Shown in pieces: positions 26,590 to 33,887 of a DNA stretch of 64,000 nt (within the stretch, counting starts at the first letter, position 1; every line of letters begins with the position of its first letter). This stretch comes from Actinacidiphila epipremni. Lineage in GTDB: Bacteria > Actinomycetota > Actinomycetes > Streptomycetales > Streptomycetaceae. Under the pieces are notes generated by a model. It was not told where the DNA came from, did no database searches, and was given only the letters and a program-made list of their open reading frames with translations. The translations under genes were made by a program, and so were the position numbers. The stretch spans positions 186,001 through 250,000 of the forward strand of contig NZ_JAATEJ010000002.1 of NCBI RefSeq assembly GCF_012034175.1, given 5' to 3'.

Positions 26590-28715
26590 CGCGCGGCCCC
26601 CCACGGTTCCGGGGTCCGGCCGGCCGGACCGGTGTCGTCCGGTCGGCGGTGGGAGATGATCAGTGCGGTCATCGCTGTCACCAGGGTCGTCTGGTACGCC
26701 GCCCGGAAGAATGCGGTGCCCCCCGCCGTCGTCCGCCCGGCAGCGGTCCGTCCGGGAATCGCCCCGTCGGCCGTCTGCGCACCGGCCAGCATCCGCAGCG
26801 CCGCCGCGTCGGTGCGCACCGGATCGCCGCCGAGACAGTGCTGGGCGAGCACGAGCTTCCCGGCCAGGTCCCACTCCCCCTGCTGCACGGACTGCTCGAT
26901 GAACCGGTGCAGCACCGCCCGGGCGTGCTCCCGGGCGTCCTCCCCCAGGAGCGATTCCCGGAAGCCGAAGTCGGTGAGATAGAACGCGGTGTGCGCAGCG
27001 ACGCACGGATCCGGGTCGTCTGCCTGCTGCCCGGACAGATACCGGGCGAGCTGACTGGCCTGATACAGAGCCTGGTACGAATCCAGGTGGTGGGCGGCGC
27101 CCGCGAGATCGGCGAAGAACCGGGTGGACAGCTGGTGGTACGGCGTCTTCCTGCGCGGTGTCAGATACCCCTCGGCGGCGATCCGCTGGAGCACCGCGCG
27201 TCGCAGGTTCCCGTCCGCGGGAGCGAGCGCCGCGTACGTCAGCTGGATCGGCCGCGCGTAGTCCGGGTCGGCGGTGAGCAGACCCGCGTACGCAGGCGAG
27301 CGCCAGGCGGATTCCACGGTCGCCCGCACCTCGCGCAGACCTGGGTGGGCCGGTGCGGCCTTTGCCCAGTAGCGGCAGAGCAGAGCGAGCTGCAGCAGTG
27401 CTTTGACCCGCGGGGTGACGGGCAGTTCGGCGCGGCCGGCGGGTGAGTCGAGATAGCCCGCGTGGACACGTATCCACTCCAGGGCGCCCTCTGCCAGCTG
27501 TCCGACCGGCGCGTGATCGGCCTTGTGCATACCCATGGTCTCCCTCGTGGCCGGGGACTGACGAGCCACCTGCTCGATCACATCGGCCGCACGCCCCGCG
27601 CTGTCTCCCGCGGCCAGCTTGCTGCCGAGGGCGCGGGCCCGCTCCCGCAGGCCCTCGTCCTGCCAGGCCGCCGCGAGCACGTCGGCGGGGTCGGCTGCAT
27701 CCGGCAGATCGCGGTTCGGGAGGTACGCGGCCACGCCGGCCCGCAGGCAGGCCCCGGACAGCAGCGGCTGCTCGGAGCCGTTGGGTGAGACGGCCAGCGG
27801 GCGCCGGCGCAGCAGCGCGGCCAGGACAGGAGCGCTGGTGCCGCTGGTCAGCACCAGTCCGGCCGAGTCGATCAGCGGTCCCATCCACGGCTTGCGCACC
27901 AGCAGGATGTCCGCCCCGGGAGCAGGCCGCGGGTCGCTCGAACGGCCCTGCTCGACCACGGCCTGGAACCGGCCGCCGGTGAAGAGGGCGTTGAGGCGCG
28001 GCCATGGGTTCTTGCCCCCGAAGAAGCGGCCCAGGTGTACGTAGACCACGGGCTTGCCGGTGCGCGCCAGATGCGCCCGTACGGCTTCGACTTCGGCCGG
28101 GTCGGCGGCAGGCTCCCAGGCCAGCGGCCCGACCTGGTGCACTCGTGCGGGCAGCACCGCGCCGGGGTGTTCCAGCAGCGGGTCGCCGCGGAGCAGCAGC
28201 GCGTCGCCCGGCAGCGGGCTGCCCGCCCACCGGGAGGGCCGCGCGGCCAGGCCCGCCTGCTCACGGGTGTCTGCGTACCACCGCAGCATCTCGGCGGTCC
28301 GGTTGCCGCGGGGCCGTCCCCACTGCGGTTCGCCGGCACCGCCGGAGCGGTAGTCCCACAGATGGACCGAGAATCCGATGACCGCCACGGGGATGTCCAG
28401 GGCCTCGGCCGCCGCCAGCGGCCCGTTGCAGAGAACCGAGGTGACCAGCAGGTCGGCCCCCGACTGCCGGGCGGCGCGGGTGACCACCTGGTACTGCTCC
28501 AGGCCGGTGGTCCCCCACCAGGTGGGCGAGAAGGCCCGCCGTCCGCCGAAGTCCTCCGCCGCCGCGAACGGCAGCCCGGCCTCGGCGACGACGGGACCGG
28601 CCGCCGCGTGTCCGAGCACGCTGACCCGATGACCCCGCTGCTGCAGCCGGCGCCCGGCCGCGAGCGCCGGGTACAGGTAGCCGCCGCTGCTGTGCGGGCA
28701 CAGCAGGATGTTCAT
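26586..28715 (-). CDS. Glycosyltransferase (GT1/MGT-like) fused to a DUF6895-like domain
   Basis: 709 residues. Residues 1 to about 390 are a GT-B glycosyltransferase: LLCPHSSGGYLYPALAAGRRLQQRGH at the start, VVYVHLGRFFGG in the middle, and LTSGTSAPVLAALLRRRPLAVSPNGSEQPL, which corresponds to the sugar-nucleotide site of UGT/macrolide transferases although the usual HGG is TSG. Residues about 410-700 are DUF6895-like, matching the free protein at 24479-25381. The ATG at 28715 has GGGAGGG 4 bases upstream. This suggests a sugar is attached to the peptide or to a precursor, with the DUF6895 part binding a shared substrate. The fusion is one continuous frame. Substrate and sugar cannot be told. 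Confidence 0.8.
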   Translation of the reverse strand: MNILLCPHSSGGYLYPALAAGRRLQQRGHRVSVLGHAAAGPVVAEAGLPFAAAEDFGGRRAFSPTWWGTTGLEQYQVVTRAARQSGADLLVTSVLCNGPLAAAEALDIPVAVIGFSVHLWDYRSGGAGEPQWGRPRGNRTAEMLRWYADTREQAGLAARPSRWAGSPLPGDALLLRGDPLLEHPGAVLPARVHQVGPLAWEPAADPAEVEAVRAHLARTGKPVVYVHLGRFFGGKNPWPRLNALFTGGRFQAVVEQGRSSDPRPAPGADILLVRKPWMGPLIDSAGLVLTSGTSAPVLAALLRRRPLAVSPNGSEQPLLSGACLRAGVAAYLPNRDLPDAADPADVLAAAWQDEGLRERARALGSKLAAGDSAGRAADVIEQVARQSPATRETMGMHKADHAPVGQLAEGALEWIRVHAGYLDSPAGRAELPVTPRVKALLQLALLCRYWAKAAPAHPGLREVRATVESAWRSPAYAGLLTADPDYARPIQLTYAALAPADGNLRRAVLQRIAAEGYLTPRRKTPYHQLSTRFFADLAGAAHHLDSYQALYQASQLARYLSGQQADDPDPCVAAHTAFYLTDFGFRESLLGEDAREHARAVLHRFIEQSVQQGEWDLAGKLVLAQHCLGGDPVRTDAAALRMLAGAQTADGAIPGRTAAGRTTAGGTAFFRAAYQTTLVTAMTALIISHRRPDDTGPAGRTPEPWGAAR

Positions 28716-28736
28716 GGGCCCTCCCGGCCGCCGCGG

Positions 28737-28811
28737 CTGGGGTGCGCTCGAAACGTGCGGAACGCACCCCAGGGCCACCCGGCCTCCGGCAGGAACTGCC
28801 GTCGGCCGGGT
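28737..28811 (-). promoter_or_regulatory. Two tandem hairpins between the precursor gene and the modification genes
   Basis: In the transcript of the minus strand the first hairpin has ACCCGGCC/GGCCGGGT arms (28777-28784, 28804-28811) with an inner GGCAG-GAA-CTGCC stem. The second has perfect 10-bp arms CTGGGGTGCG/CGCACCCCAG (28737-28746, 28763-28772) around a 16-base loop. They fill most of the 106-bp gap. This is a common place for partial termination or RNA-end protection that gives excess precursor over enzymes. Confidence 0.55.
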
Positions 28812-28821
28812 CACCAGTTGG

Positions 28822-28962
28822 TCAGAGCGCGGAACTGTTGTTCGTGACGCACCAGTCGGGCTCGACAACGCCCTCCTCGCCCAACTCGTGGGCGACGACC
28901 TCGACCTCCTCGGTCTCGGTGGCCTCGGTCTCGGCGCTCTCCGGGTTCACTTCCTCGGGCAT
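28822..28962 (-). CDS. Candidate RiPP precursor peptide (46 residues)
   Basis: A 46-residue peptide with a strong ribosome site (GAGGAGG, 5 bases before the ATG). The first 30 residues are very acidic (about 15 Glu plus few other charges), as in many leader peptides, followed by the change in composition EEGVVEPDWCVTNNSSAL. The last ten residues hold one Cys, two Asn, two Ser, one Thr and one Trp and no charge, so they look like a core. It lies between the SARP regulator and the modification genes and is separated from the latter by two hairpins. The radical SAM enzyme could act at Cys or neighbouring residues, the ATP-grasp ligase on Thr/Ser with Glu/Asp, and the transferase at Cys, Ser or Thr. 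The product is not known to me. Confidence 0.65.
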   Translation of the reverse strand: MPEEVNPESAETEATETEEVEVVAHELGEEGVVEPDWCVTNNSSAL

Positions 28963-29012
28963 GCTGTCCTCCTCAGCTCCAGCGGCATCCACGACACCGC
29001 CCCAGAAGGAAG

Positions 29013-30788
29013 CTAGGAGGCCCCGGTATGCAAACGACTTTCCACCGGTTCGAAAACGGTATGACGCCCGCTCACGAACACGGCGAAGGGCAGCCGCGGC
29101 ATTTCGTACCGCACGGTTTCCGCGGCCTCCTCTCCGCCGACGACGGTGAGGATGCCGGCCTCCAGCAGCGTCTCCAGCAGCCGTATCGCCGTACCGGTCT
29201 CGGCCTCCAGAACCGCGGTCGCCTGCTGGAGCGTGAACACGGGCTCCGCCAGGGTGCCCAGCCGTAACACCGCCTGATGCGCCGGTCCCGGCAGGTCCCC
29301 GATCGCCTCGGTCAGCCGGGAGCGGACCGCCGGATCGCTCCCGCACAGCTCGTCGACCAGACCGCCGGGATCCGCGATCCGGGCCGCGTACTCGCGCAGC
29401 GGCACATGGCGCAGGAACGCCATCCGTTCCGCCGCCAGTCGCACCCCGAGCGGCAGCAGCCCGCACGCCGCGACCACACGCTCGGCGGACTCCCGGTCCG
29501 CGGTGACCCGGTCCGTACCGATCACCCGCCCGAGGAACTGCAGCGCCTCGGCCGGGGTGAAGGTGGAGAGCCGGATCCGGTACGCGCCCTCCAGACCGAT
29601 CAGCGCCGACCGGGCCGTGACGATGACCGCGCTCTGCCCGGTCTCCGGCAGCAGCGGACGGACCTCGCACTCCCGTCGGGCATCGTCGAGGACGACCAGC
29701 GCCCGGCGCTGGGAGAGCCACGTCTGCCACTCCCGCCGCGGGTCGGCTCGCCCACCGGGCATCCTCGCCCTTGTGAACGGCAGCTGGGACACCACGTCCT
29801 CCAACGGCCGCAACCTGCCGTCCTCGCCGCGCAGCCGGACGAAGAAGCGGCCGTCCGAGAAGTGGTCGCCGAGCCGGTGCGCCACCCGTATCGCGAGCGC
29901 CGTCTTCCCGGCGCCGAGCGGGCCGCTCACCACCACCGGCCCGCTGCGCCCCCGGGTCAGCACGTCCACCACCTCGGCGGTCTCCGTCTCCCGCCCCGTG
30001 AGGTTCGGCAGGTCCCACGGCAGCAGGTTCGGCGCGTGCGCCCGCGCCCGGTGCGGCACTTCGAACCGGGGCTCGCTGTCCTCCTGCTCGCGCAGCAGCG
30101 ACTGGTAGAACCGCCCCAGCGCCGGACTCGGCGGCAGCCCCAGCTCACGGGCGAGGGCCTGGCGCAGGTCGTCGTACACCGCCAGCGCCTCGGACCGCCG
30201 CCCCGCCCGGCACAGCGCCGTCATCTGCGCCATCCGCAGGCGCTCCCGCAGCGGATGGCGCTGCGCGATCTCGGTGAGCCGCTCGATCGCCGCGGCACCG
30301 CCGCCCGCCGCGATCTCCGCCTCCGCCCAGTCCTCCGAGACCTCCAGGAAGCGCCGTTCGAGCCGCCGCGCGGCATCCCCGATCAGCGGCACACCACGGA
30401 ACCCGTCCAGCGCCGGCCCGCGCCACAGGTCGAGGGCCTCGGTCAGCGAGCCGGCCCGGGCCCGCTGCATGAAGGAGAGCGCGTCCAGCTCGTCAGCGGT
30501 TGCCTGGAGTACGTAACCACCGCGCTGATGGACGATCCGCGAACCGGTCCCCCCGTCCAGCAGCCGCCGTAACGCGGACACGTACACCTGGATGTTCTTG
30601 CGGGCCGTCCGCGGCGGATCGTCCGTCCACAGCACCTCGACCAGCACGTCCGACGAGACCCGCGCGTTGGCGTGGGCCAGCAGGGTGGCCAGCAGAGTCT
30701 GCTGCTTCCCCGATCCGGGGTCCACCGGGAAGCCGTCCCGGAGCACCTGCAACGGGCCGAGGATCCCGAAGCTCACGCCCATCGTCAC
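29013..30788 (-). CDS. SARP/AfsR-family transcriptional activator with NB-ARC domain
   Basis: 591 residues. An OmpR-type winged helix (GILGPLQVLRDG to YVLQATADELD, about 8-95) is followed by the bacterial transcriptional activation domain (about 97-245) and an NB-ARC ATPase with Walker A GPLGAGKTAL near 288; a short regulatory C-terminus follows, without the full TPR array of AfsR. SARP proteins bind direct repeats near -35 and turn on antibiotic clusters. The GTG at 30788 overlaps the upstream peptide stop (GTGA); an ATG six bases later is an alternative. It is the second gene of the operon, so it probably activates its own transcription together with the maturation genes. Confidence 0.9.
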   Translation of the reverse strand: MTMGVSFGILGPLQVLRDGFPVDPGSGKQQTLLATLLAHANARVSSDVLVEVLWTDDPPRTARKNIQVYVSALRRLLDGGTGSRIVHQRGGYVLQATADELDALSFMQRARAGSLTEALDLWRGPALDGFRGVPLIGDAARRLERRFLEVSEDWAEAEIAAGGGAAAIERLTEIAQRHPLRERLRMAQMTALCRAGRRSEALAVYDDLRQALARELGLPPSPALGRFYQSLLREQEDSEPRFEVPHRARAHAPNLLPWDLPNLTGRETETAEVVDVLTRGRSGPVVVSGPLGAGKTALAIRVAHRLGDHFSDGRFFVRLRGEDGRLRPLEDVVSQLPFTRARMPGGRADPRREWQTWLSQRRALVVLDDARRECEVRPLLPETGQSAVIVTARSALIGLEGAYRIRLSTFTPAEALQFLGRVIGTDRVTADRESAERVVAACGLLPLGVRLAAERMAFLRHVPLREYAARIADPGGLVDELCGSDPAVRSRLTEAIGDLPGPAHQAVLRLGTLAEPVFTLQQATAVLEAETGTAIRLLETLLEAGILTVVGGEEAAETVRYEMPRLPFAVFVSGRHTVFEPVESRLHTGAS

Positions 30789-30976
30789 GCCAGCTTGATG
30801 GCAGTGGAGTGACCCTCGACCTCCGCGTCCGAGACCGCGTCCAGCCTCATTTTCACGGAGTTGAGGACGGCGACCTCGTCCTCCGTGAGCTGCGCCAGCA
30901 CATCGCGCTGCGCATCACTCAGCAGATCGACCGGATTGCCGGCCTGCCGCAGAGACGCGAGGGGATCGAAGTCCAT
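30785..30976 (-). CDS. Small 'aroma-sacti'-like peptide, first gene of the RiPP-like operon
   Basis: 63 residues starting at an ATG with GGAGG 5 bases upstream. The sequence (DPLASLRQAGNPVDLLSDAQ, then LTEDEVAVLNSVKMRLDAV) resembles, from memory, the NCBI 'aroma-sacti cluster domain' group of short actinobacterial peptides found beside radical SAM enzymes. It ends in EGHSTAIKLA, has no Cys, and is helical and amphipathic in style. It may be a second precursor, or a carrier/leader-like partner for the enzymes. Its stop overlaps the SARP start by 4 bp, so the two are co-translated. Family assignment needs a profile search. Confidence 0.65.
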   Translation of the reverse strand: MDFDPLASLRQAGNPVDLLSDAQRDVLAQLTEDEVAVLNSVKMRLDAVSDAEVEGHSTAIKLA

Positions 30977-31656
30977 GGTTGCCTCCGGTGTCGTATGTCG
31001 GCATGTCATGTACGGAGCCAGCTCAAAGTGCGTTCCCAGACGAACAGTTCCCGGATGCCGACCGGTCCCCCCGGGGGTCGGACTCCGGCATGCCGAGGCA
31101 CGCGCAAGCGCAGCCTCGGGCGGTGACGCCCCCTCCCCCATGATGTTCCGCTTCTCACCACGGCACGTAACAACATCGTGACGCGTTCATGCTGACCTCG
31201 AATCCCGGGTGGTGGCAAGAGGCGAGCCCCAACTACGTGAACAGGCGCAAATCCCCCTGGCCGGTACGGCAGGGACGCCCTGCGGACCCGCGGCCGACCG
31301 CGGCAGCCCCACCCGCCCGCCCCCGCCCGACCGGAGCCCCCGGCCACGCCCCACCGGCTACCGCCGCCCTCTTCAGCCGACCTGTCGGCCCTGCCGGCTG
31401 TCACCAGCTCGACGTGGACTCGCCCAGCGGGAGTCGGCAGTGGCGGAGCCACGCTCGGGCAGCGGCCAGAGGCCGGCCAGGTCGCGGCGGAGCACCAGAT
31501 TCCCCGCGAACCCGCCGGCCGGTGCGTCATGGTCGAACGTGACGACGCTGCGGCGCCCCAGTTCATCCAGCGCCGGCCCGACGCCGGACCGGCACCGGCC
31601 TTGCGACCGCCCCAACCATGGCGACACCACCCTTTGAAGGTAAGCAACCCGGTGGA
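30977..31656. other. Intergenic region, 680 bp, holding the operon promoter
   Basis: I see no convincing gene here. Several open frames are short, lack ribosome sites and have no family-like sequence. The promoter of the RiPP-like operon should lie in the first 200 bases above 30976 (TTGAGC near 31030 on the minus strand is a weak -35 candidate). The part from 31200 to 31600 might be decayed coding sequence, but no homologue is recognised. Confidence 0.5.
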
Positions 31657-32277
31657 CTATTCAGCCAGGCCCATACGCTTCAGTTCCATCAGGCCGTCTC
31701 GAATACCTTCAAAATTCTTGGAACGCACCGGAGCGATCGCAACGTACGAGTCGAACGGTGTCAGCGAGAACCGTCCGCGATAGATTTCCGCAACTACGGG
31801 AAGGGGTTCGGGACATCTTTCGAAGGCGGACCGGCGCAGCAAGAACTGCGTGTCCTCATCCCTCCTGACAAGATCACCTGGAACCATATAGACAGAAGCA
31901 TCCGAGAACTCGGCAGCAGAGATATCCAATGCCCAATCGACACCCTGATAGTACTCCACCATGGAATCCGTGAACGCCTGGGCCACACCAGCGGGAAGCG
32001 AGTAATGCGGAGGCACCGTAATGAACGAGCCGATTCTTCCCTTCAGCTCAACATGGCGAAATGTGCACGCCGCAAACTCGGTCAGCTTCGAAAAGGTGAG
32101 ATTCTCGACGGAAATTTCCTCGAACCTCACCCCGTGCACAGAGCAGCCGACAGCCTTGCAGCGCCTCAGCCTCCCGGCGCGCACGACCACGCCGAGAGGG
32201 CTTTCGAAGTGGGCGATCGCACAGCCTCGGAACTCGACTCCTTCCAAGTCGAACCCTGACAGTTCGACACCCGCCAC
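31657..32277 (-). CDS. Pentapeptide-repeat-like protein
   Basis: 206 residues from a GTG with AGGAAG 6 bases upstream. The N-terminal half has a pentapeptide-like pattern (LSGFDLEGVEFRGCAI, RRCKAVGCSVHGVRFEE, LTFSKLTEFAACTFRHVEL) that suggests a right-handed β-helix. The C-terminal half (YYQGVDWALDISAAEFSDAS, then VPGDLVRRDEDTQFLLRR) is not recognised. Base composition is clearly lower in GC than the neighbouring operon, a sign of transfer. It begins only 9 bp after the ORF at 32287-32664, as an immunity gene follows a toxin tail, so an immunity role is possible but unproven. Confidence 0.65.
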   Translation of the reverse strand: MAGVELSGFDLEGVEFRGCAIAHFESPLGVVVRAGRLRRCKAVGCSVHGVRFEEISVENLTFSKLTEFAACTFRHVELKGRIGSFITVPPHYSLPAGVAQAFTDSMVEYYQGVDWALDISAAEFSDASVYMVPGDLVRRDEDTQFLLRRSAFERCPEPLPVVAEIYRGRFSLTPFDSYVAIAPVRSKNFEGIRDGLMELKRMGLAE

Positions 32278-32286
32278 CTGCTCTTC

Positions 32287-32664
32287 CTACGGGATGTTGA
32301 AAATTTTCTTAATTTTGCAGAACGGAATCGTCTGATAGTCCAGGATATTTTCTCTTTGAGGGTACGAGCGCTTCAAATGGTCGGCAATCGACGTCTTGCT
32401 GCCACCCGTGATATCGACGGGGCGGGTGCTGGTGAACCCGAGGTGATGTCCCAGCAGCATCATGGCCAGCTCGGCGTCCCGGCTGCGGGCTTCCTCGCCC
32501 CACACGACGTTGTCAAGCATGGAGCGCACGCCGAGCTGAAGCGAGATGGCGTCCGCGTAGGTCCCGGCGAGATAGGACGCGCCTGCGTCGGCCTGTGCGG
32601 GTCGGCTGCAGCAGCTCACATCCCCACCCCCGCACCGGCAGCCCGGCCGGACCGGCGAGCCCAA
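32287..32664 (-). CDS. Orphan tail-like ORF, possibly a polymorphic-toxin C-terminal fragment
   Basis: Up to 125 residues; only the part from about residue 28 (ASYLAGTYADAISLQLGV) looks like natural protein, and no ribosome site marks a start. The end (IADHLKRSYPQRENILDY, then KIKKIFNIP) is lower in GC and Lys/Ile-rich, unlike core genes. Its position directly before the pentapeptide-like gene, in an island that carries an RHS toxin, suggests a displaced toxin tail or orphan cassette. I do not recognise a fold or catalytic motif. Confidence 0.4.
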   Translation of the reverse strand: MGSPVRPGCRCGGGDVSCCSRPAQADAGASYLAGTYADAISLQLGVRSMLDNVVWGEEARSRDAELAMMLLGHHLGFTSTRPVDITGGSKTSIADHLKRSYPQRENILDYQTIPFCKIKKIFNIP

Positions 32665-33144
32665 CGCACCCGGTGGTCCTGACGAAGGATCGGGGCTCGT
32701 CCGTGCTCTTCGGGGCGGCGCAGGTGTCGGCCACGTGGACGGTGATCGGCCAGGTCACCGACGGATCCGGGCCGGACGGAATGGCGGCAAATCCCCGCCG
32801 GGCCTTCGCCGCCCCCGACCTCAGCAGACGGGTCGCGTACGGCGCCGACGCCGTCCCGCACTCATGCGTCAACTGCGGCGGCACCATCGATCTCCGCATC
32901 GGCACCACCGTCGCACGGGTGATCACCGAACCCGACAGCGGCCCCACGTACGTTGCCCCGATGACGTTCGGAACGGTGCCATCTACGCCACAGGTGTCCG
33001 CTACACGTTGAAGCGGAACACCGGGCGCGGGGCAGTCACCTGCACAAACACGCCCGCCGGTGTCCGCATCCAGCACCGGTCCAGCACGATGAGTGTGCCG
33101 CCGGCGTGAGGTGTCGGAACTCCGGAGATCACTCCAGCCCCCGG
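32665..33144. other. Region with no secure gene, around the left ychF-end repeat
   Basis: A plus-strand ORF at 32595-33011 (138 residues) ends exactly inside the 23-bp repeat, and part of it (VSATWTVIGQVTDGSGPDG) looks protein-like, but it has no ribosome site, overlaps the opposite ORF and matches nothing I know. A CVNCGG motif is present. I treat it as unproven. Confidence 0.35.
32996..33018. repeat. Left copy of the 23-bp ychF 3'-end repeat (att-like)
   Basis: The bases GTCCGCTACACGTTGAAGCG followed by GAA are identical to 48344-48366. On the minus strand they read as the last YchF codons (FRFNV, stop), but the sequence upstream of them is not ychF, so only the short core is shared, as at phage or ICE attachment sites. 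Confidence 0.6.
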
Positions 33145-33562
33145 TCAGCCCGAAGCCCCGATCACTTCGTCTTCGCTGACCAGTCGGTCCGGCTCCACCC
33201 CGAGGGCTTCGGCGACGGTCTCGCTCTCGGCCGGTGCGGCCCTCAGGTCTTCCATGATCTCCTGGGCGATCACTGCGGGCGGCAACTGGCTGTCCGCGTC
33301 GTCCAGTGATGTCGGGGTTGATCTGGTCGCGCACCACCGACTCGTCGTAAGCGAAGGGTTTGAAACGCCCCGACTCCAGCTCTCTGTGTGCGCTCGGTAC
33401 GAGACTTGCCCGGCAGGTATGCGTCCACGAATCTCTTGAAGGCCAGCTCAGCGTAGAGGCCGTGGTGGTGTGGGGTTTACCACCGGCTCGCGGGGTCTTC
33501 TTGCCGAAGAACCGGACGTTCGTTTTCACGCCCCCGACGTAGAAGATGCCAGTGGCCACGCC
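33145..33562 (-). pseudogene. hsdM: hsdM fragment (type I restriction-modification methyltransferase), degraded
   Basis: This is the C-terminal remnant of an HsdM N6-adenine methyltransferase. The first part (TGIFYVGGVKTNVRFF) matches the conserved HsdM segment usually written TGIFYAQGVKTNVLFF. Further on SGRFKPFAYDESVVRDQINPDIT matches the conserved RF..F.YDEL..RDK.NLDIT block, and after a frameshift the end reads LPPAVIAQEIMEDL, as in the HsdM C-terminus, with a stop at 33145. The catalytic domain (NPPF motif) is missing, so the gene is dead. No hsdS or hsdR remains nearby. It marks earlier defence-type mobile DNA in the island. Confidence 0.65.
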
Positions 33563-33887
33563 GAAAGGGCTCGCTGCATCCGGCTTGAGCCCTTCGGCGT
33601 AGCTCGATGGGGCGGGCCGTGAGCCCCCTAGCCGACGTCTGGTACGCCAGGCTGCTCGTGCTGTCGGCGTGCTATAGGTCTAGACGGTAAAGCAGTTCGC
33701 CTGATTGGACGCAGAACTGGCAAAGGGACCGGCGGGATGTCGGCTGGAATGGTGCCGTCAGCATTGCCGTGCGGACACCCGGAAGCCATCGCTAGATTCA
33801 CTCTGGCGATGGCATCAGACTATCATGGAAACACTTTGTTCCCTATTTAAGTAATCCTTCAGATCTTCAACTCGGATCGCAGACTAA
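33563..33887. other. Non-coding stretch left of the insertion sequences
   Basis: About 325 bases with lower GC towards 33830-33887. I see no gene and no clear structure; it ends at the TAA target duplication of the first insertion sequence. Confidence 0.4.

Noticed and set aside
31189..31650. Small open frames in the region upstream of the RiPP-like operon
   Set aside because: They overlap on both strands, lack ribosome sites and show no family-like sequence.
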